DNA from: Coleophoma eucalyptorum
Taxonomy: Eukaryota; Ascomycota; Leotiomycetes; Helotiales; Dermateaceae
Length of the DNA stretch: 64,000 bases
Direction: 5' to 3'
NCBI GenBank assembly: GCA_026120035.1
Contig: JALRME010000014.1
Span: 558,001 to 622,000 of the forward strand
Each line of letters opens with the position of its first letter. The first letter of the stretch is position 1. Positions 59,024-64,000 of the stretch are shown piece by piece. The notes beneath the pieces are model-generated. The model saw only the letters and a program-made list of their open reading frames with translations. It was not told the DNA's origin and did not search any database. Made by a program: the position numbers and the translations under genes.

Positions 59024-59806
59024 ATGAATACTACCATTTCACCATTTCGAGATTTCTGTACTTCAAATACGAGCGTATATGATATGCTGAAAAACACGAT
59101 GGCTCCTTCAACTACCGCAAGTGATGGCTTATGCAGCACGGAAGCCAAATCCCCAGGTAATCTCATCGATAATACGTCACAATTGCATAGCGAGGAACCC
59201 CTTGGTGAACTATTTCTTGTTGCCAAAGGTGTGTTGGGGTTGGGTGGCTATTTTAACCTGGGCATTGATCTCGCATTTCATTCTTCTACAAATGAGCCTG
59301 CGCTTTATAACCTGGTGATTTCTGGACAGTGGGGGACCACCACAACTATACATCTGCGCGAAGGTGCTCGGAAGAAAGGGGAATATATTGCACGTTGTCA
59401 ATACTATAAATTTTCCCGTGAAACCGAGCTCGAAATAAAAGAAGGTTCCTCGACGATGACAAGAGTTGGGCATGACGATTATTATTGGGCCGCAGAAGGC
59501 GTCAACTTTACCTGGAAGCGGATGCCCAGTGTCCCTGGAAAATTGTCACCCTTTGCGGACCCGGGAAAAATGTCAACCTTTGTGGATCCGGATTGGAAGT
59601 TGATTAATCGGGACTCCGGAGAGGTGCATGCGGCATATGTTGCGAGCTACGCTGACAGCAGGAATCGGGGTCAGGTTCAATTTCGACGTAGTCTTGGCTC
59701 GGACTGGGAAAAGGCAGTCCTGCTAACACTGGGCACTGTTATAGAGAGACTCAGACAAAAGAAAGCGAGACGGGGTATTTACATCACTGGCATGAGGGCG
59801 TACTAG
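59024..59806 (+). CDS. Tubby/LURP-one-like C-terminal fold protein
   Basis: Intronless, 260 aa. After a Ser/Thr-rich start, the strand-turn pattern resembles fungal Tubby-like/LURP proteins: LFLVAKGVLG, ARCQYYKFSRETELEI, GVNFTWKR, DWKLINRDSGEVHAAYVASY, then a C-terminal hydrophobic helix WEKAVLLTLGTVIERLRQKK. Such proteins are small and of unknown function in fungi; related folds bind phosphoinositides. A 27-nt tandem duplication inside the gene adds GKLSPFADP/GKMSTFVDP. The first ATG is used; a second at 59098 (MAPSTTASDG) could also serve. Confidence 0.6.
   Translation: MNTTISPFRDFCTSNTSVYDMLKNTMAPSTTASDGLCSTEAKSPGNLIDNTSQLHSEEPLGELFLVAKGVLGLGGYFNLGIDLAFHSSTNEPALYNLVISGQWGTTTTIHLREGARKKGEYIARCQYYKFSRETELEIKEGSSTMTRVGHDDYYWAAEGVNFTWKRMPSVPGKLSPFADPGKMSTFVDPDWKLINRDSGEVHAAYVASYADSRNRGQVQFRRSLGSDWEKAVLLTLGTVIERLRQKKARRGIYITGMRAY
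59537..59590 (+). repeat. In-frame tandem duplication of 27 nt
   Basis: Units 59537-59563 and 59564-59590 differ at four bases and encode GKLSPFADP and GKMSTFVDP in the Tubby-like gene. The length keeps the frame open. Confidence 0.9.
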
Positions 59807-60070
59807 CAAAGTTGAGACATGGCTGGAAAGTCGTCTGCTTAGTTAGGATGCTTATTTTCTACATGCGCTTTATACCCGTACAATAGATGATATGTCTTTC
59901 CTTATCTGCTTAAAAATAAGACTACTGATGAAGTGAGTTCACTTAGCTCAATGGCTTTGATTATGGGATTACACACTGGATCTAGAAAATGTACTAGTTT
60001 CTACTAAGCAGGGGAAATATTTTGTATAATCTATTCTAATATTCTAATGTGCAGGGCTCATCCCTTAGCC
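59807..60070. other. Convergent 3' regions
   Basis: A 264-bp AT-rich interval between the Tubby-like gene and the permease gene, with no features. Confidence 0.5.
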
Positions 60071-62102
60071 TTACTCAAACAGCTTATTGATCAAAGCATC
60101 TGCCTTGCTCATGGGCTTAGGAGTATACATAGCCTCATACGCATCAATCTCCTCCTTGATTCCACCAAGGCAAAGATCCGCAGTTCCAGGCTTGACATAC
60201 TTCGTCCTCTTGATAACCTTCCAGAAGACAATACATAAGATGAAGAAGGCAATCATGACGTAGTCGATGAAGAACCACTTAATGGACCAACCCCCGTTAA
60301 TGAATAGATCGTATCCTTGTGCAAGCATCATGAATATGGCACCGAAGATAGCAAAGTATGCCGTATATGGTTGAAACCTTCCAATGTATGGAAGTGTGGA
60401 GCGATCGATGCCTTGCTTCTTCATGGAAGCGTAGAAATGAAGGTAGGTGAGGGCGGTCATGGAGTAATTCAGCATCTGGCAGGCGGTAACTAGATCAGCA
60501 AGCCATGTAAGAACCTCAGCAGAGGAGGAGCCCAGCTGAAGGAATGCAAGACACGAGACTGCCAAACTGGTAATGAGGGCGTAAATTGGAATTCCTTGTT
60601 TGGTGCAGATGGAGAGAAACTTTGGTGCTTCGCCCTTGATTGACATTCCGTGCAAGGCGCGGACGGAGGAGAAGAGGAGACCATTGCCCGAGCTGAAGAC
60701 GGATGTCATGACCATAGCATTGACGAGGGAAGCAAGGCCTGAGATGCCGAGATTTTGCATGGAGATGATATATGGCGAACTAGATTTAGGTTAGGATGTG
60801 TCTTTGTAGTTGGACGAGAGAAGACGTACGCAGCAGAAGTTCCCGACCCTGAAATTGCTCCGCTGTAGACGGCTGCAAGCGTGGGATCGTTGTATGGGAT
60901 GACAATACCCATGCAGAGCGCTGAACCACAGAAGAAAAGAAGCATTCTCCAGGCAAAGGATTTGAATGCCTTGGGAAGAATCTTTCGGGGCATTTCGGTC
61001 TCGGCTGCAACAGACGAAACGTACTCGGGTCCACAGATACTTTGCAGATGTTAGTAAAAGTTTGCATTGTCTCGATAGGCGACTTACATGAAAGTTGCTT
61101 GGATCATACAGCTTAGGAATCCGCAAAATCGTCCAACGTTTCCAGTTGTGATATGCTCAACGAAGGCTCCCTTTTTCAGATCAGTAAATATAGATGAAAG
61201 ATTCTGAGTATGGACTTACAGGATCTCTCCAGTACCTGAAACCGTATACATCGTGTTTTGGGTTCCCGCCAACCTATAGTGTATATATTAGTAATTGAAG
61301 ATTTAATGTTTCGCGGGGCCATAAATATACTTACCATGGTGACAAAGGTGTATGCGAAAACTCCTAAAATCAAGAAAACCTTGAAGATGGAAAAGTAGAA
61401 CTCGGCAATACCAAAGTAGCGGACTGAAACAATATTGATCACACTGTTTCTCATCAGTATAGGTTTAGTGGCTAAGCAGCCAAGCCGACTCACAGGTAAA
61501 GCAATAGCATGACCACCACCACAACCGCGACAGGTATTTTATCCGTCCAGAAATTCAAGAGGATGTTCATAGCAACAATTTCGAAAGGTACAAGGAATGC
61601 TACTCCGAGTTAGGGCTATATTGGATCTCAACGTCGCTGAAGCTTACCCATATTCAGGTAAAAATTCCATCCCATAGCAAATCCCAAAGCTTCATCTACC
61701 CATTCCGCACCAAAACGAGCGAAAGGAGCTGGCACTGGCAAATAGCAAACCATTTCGGCTATTGGCAACGTTACTCGTTAGTGACAAGTAAAAGCCGGGA
61801 CATGATTCAATTGCCTTACCAAAACACTCATTGACACACCACATGAATCCACCCCAGATCAAGAAGGCAATAAAAAAGCTTGCTGGGCCGCCTTTTGGCA
61901 AAGCGGCAGCCATGTTGATGAAAACACCAGTTCCAATGGCACCACCGATAGCGAACATTTGGACCTCCTTGCCCCGAAGGTTCCGATGAAGATGTTGTGA
62001 ACCCGCATGGATTTCTGTCACAGATCCAGCATCGCTGGAAACGACGGCCTCTGAGTCCACGGGCACTGGCCCCTTCTCCTTGGTGAAGTTTTCCTCAGAC
62101 AT
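60071..62102 (-). CDS. Amino-acid permease (APC superfamily, YAT group)
   Basis: Eight exons (62102-61820, 61758-61648, 61599-61494, 61443-61335, 61273-61220, 61170-61088, 61039-60830, 60779-60071) encode 554 aa. The signature HRNLRGKEVQMFAIGGAIGTGVFI opens helix 1. Later marks are CFAEMVCYLPV across the first splice, GPEYVSSVAAETEMPRK in the large loop, and SSVRALHGMSIKGEAPKF. These are typical of fungal general or dicarboxylic amino-acid permeases with about twelve helices at the plasma membrane. Exons 5 and 6 are only 54 and 83 nt. Introns carry TACTAAT or ACTAAC branch points. The N-terminal 50 residues are acidic, as in ubiquitin-regulated permeases. Confidence 0.93.
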
Positions 62103-64000
62103 ATTGGACGTCGAGTGTAGAAAGAGGGAGTACCGTTAAGAGAAAAAGGTATCCTCAACGACAAACAATCATCCGGGGAAACAAAAATCAGGGGATCAGG
62201 TCTATATGGAGCATGAATTTTATTTAGTCACGGGCAATACCCCAACCTTGCCCGGGACGTGACTGGAGTCACTTATCGCCATTTACTCTTGGCGAGAGAT
62301 ACGGAGTAGAGTGTACTACACTCTCCAACGCTTGCAAGCGGAGTGTGCGAAGACCCCCCGTTCGGGTCTGCCGGGCAGCCCCTTACAAGCCTTCAGAAGC
62401 CGGCTGGATATGCCAGGCTGCGGATTGGATGCTTTGCTCGCTTACACCACTGACTGTCGGTTATGGTGGATTTGTTATCGAAGCGAGGGGGAAGCTGATG
62501 GTCCCTGTTCGCTGTTGCCCCTATCGTTCCTCCACTTGTCCCTCCACTCTTGGCCCAAGGTCCATCGCCACTGGTCGTCGTTATCAGGTACCACGCTAGA
62601 GATCGACCTGGAGCGGGTGATAAGGGTAAGGATGTTATGGAGAAGTGTTGTGATGTCAAAAGTGGGGTGGCCATCCATAATGGTAGATATATGGAGGTCC
62701 AGTACGTATATTCTTTGTGTTGCCTGACGTTGAAGCCTCAACGGAGCTTAATATTTGGTCTACTCATGCGACTGAAAAAGATACACCCAATGATACCTGT
62801 GACTAACTGGGCATTAAGACTACTTAGGCATTAAGATACCACCACGGTCTTTTGCATAGGTAGTTTATGTTTAGTTAATTGACATTAATTAACTTAGACT
62901 GGAGACAACGCCGCAGAGGCAAAGCCCAATGGCTGATAGCTTGCAAAGCACGAATGATGCCGAGCTCCTCCGAAGACGCTCAGTCCGACGGAAACGAGAG
63001 CGAGCTGTGCCTCATCCGCCGTTGATAGGTAAAATTTTCCAACGATAGCTGCCATGGCCGAAGACGAAAGAAAACAACGAGAACTGGATGATGAAGCACG
63101 TCATAGTTCTGAATTGGCAGAATTTACCTATTGTAAGAGGTGCTGGAGAGGAAGAGACGGAAAAAGCAGTTGGAGATATTCCGAAGAGCCGAAAGCTACC
63201 AATTATCCTGAACCCTGGCATTCGAAAGTGGAGGAGTGAGATAGATGGGAGCTTCCAAGCTGTCATAGATTGTAGTCAATCTTAAGATATAGGAACAGGG
63301 ACGAGCTAATACCTCAAGGACAAGTATCGTCGTGAATAGCTATAGTCAAGCAATTGAGCTTATGGTTTACAATCTGAATTGATCGTTCTGCTGGTTCCTT
63401 GAACTTTGGATGTTCAAAAAGCAGCCTTACAGAAATGGAAGAAATAACGTTGACCCTAATTGGTAGCTCTGAAGTTGCGAAATTGTAGAAAGCAAGATCA
63501 ATATTGGACCGACTTCTACTAGTTGCAGTCACTTTAAAGCTATGTGCTCATCTACATGGAATCAATTGGACTCATAACTCTGTGTCACAATGTTAAATCT
63601 ATTCCTCCACCCTTGGGGACTCATAATATCAACAGGGCTGCATCATACTACGTAGAATCTGCATGCATGGGCCAAAATAAGCCTCAGACCTAGCTGCATT
63701 CACTGTGAGTACGAGGATTTCTGAGGGGAATTTTGATGGTACTGTCCAGAGACCTAGAGCGTTCTTCGAGCTACAGAATTGCTTGTCCAATACTATAGAT
63801 TCCCCTCATTCCTATTCGACAAAAGCGTTCTGCTTATGTAGTAGCCCCCTTGAGCGAAGTCGACCGATCACGGCATCTAAGCTGCAGACTTCCAGATCTG
63901 GTGGATCTAAAATCTACAAAAGCAACAGCAGCGTGGCTTTATTTGATTAGCATAAGCAGACATGAAGAGCAGGTATAGAATCATCTGCAATACGGATCTT
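62103..64000. other. Right edge, no gene supported
   Basis: About 1.9 kb. Two small plus-strand ATG frames follow each other at 62929-63048 (40 codons, Arg-rich, ending LIGKIFQR) and 63054-63239 (61 codons), 5 bp apart in different frames. Neither resembles a known family and no usable intron joins them. The rest is AT-rich. Confidence 0.5.

Noticed and set aside
62311..62834. Frames of 84-138 codons on both strands
   Set aside because: They overlap each other in the permease upstream region and match no family.
62929..63239. Two adjacent small ATG frames
   Set aside because: Different frames, no usable intron to join them (the GT...AG span is about 20 nt) and no recognised motif.

Overview
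The window is nuclear DNA from a filamentous ascomycete (Pezizomycotina). The gene set and protein styles suit a leotiomycete, but that placement is inference. The signs are short GT-AG introns (about 45-130 bp) with CTAAC/CTGAC-type branch points, fungus-specific families (Zn2Cys6 regulators, Dal5-type and DHA2 transporters, Ada2, Ypk1, Prd1) and no operons. I rebuilt the spliced gene models by eye from donor, branch and acceptor signals and from keeping the reading frame. Every multi-exon CDS listed sums to a multiple of three.

Left block (1-21.9 kb). This block is mostly conserved housekeeping genes. In order it holds: a decayed STAND/NB-ARC fragment; a TMEM97/sigma-2-receptor-like EXPERA protein; an unrecognised type I membrane protein; glucose-6-phosphate isomerase; the Ypk1/Gad8 AGC kinase; SAGA subunit Ada2 (divergent from Ypk1); and an intronless acyltransferase-3. 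Next come a Dal5-type transporter and a TauD/Jlp1-type 2-oxoglutarate dioxygenase transcribed divergently from one 650-bp promoter, which looks like a sulfonate uptake and use unit. A DHDPS-family aldolase follows.

Middle block (21.9-37.6 kb). This part is gene-poor and accessory in character. It contains a Zn2Cys6 regulator, an isolated intron-bearing tRNA-Trp(CCA), an orphan three-exon gene whose zinc-cluster-like motif sits at the C-terminus, and a DHA2 drug-type transporter. Several open but unassigned reading frames lie between them.

Right-middle block (37.6-49.4 kb). This is again dense and conserved: mitochondrial ribosomal protein bS21m, an RBM25-like RRM/PWI splicing factor, a CoA-binding protein, a SAM methyltransferase, a Cdc4/myosin-light-chain EF-hand protein, a STEEP1-like protein and an M3 oligopeptidase (Prd1).

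Right block (50-64 kb). This block is accessory: a thioesterase-fold protein, a six-exon single-pass membrane protein with a 27-nt microexon, a sugar transporter next to a Zn2Cys6 regulator, a Tubby/LURP-like protein carrying a 27-nt tandem duplication, and an amino-acid permease. The last 1.9 kb has no gene I can support.

No rRNA, CRISPR array, intact transposon or recognisable secondary-metabolite backbone gene was seen. I do not see a clearly new multi-gene system. The best leads are the orphan C-terminal zinc-cluster gene, the possible non-AUG mitochondrial extension of Prd1, the repeat-bearing small ORF in front of the thioesterase, and the sulfonate gene pair.
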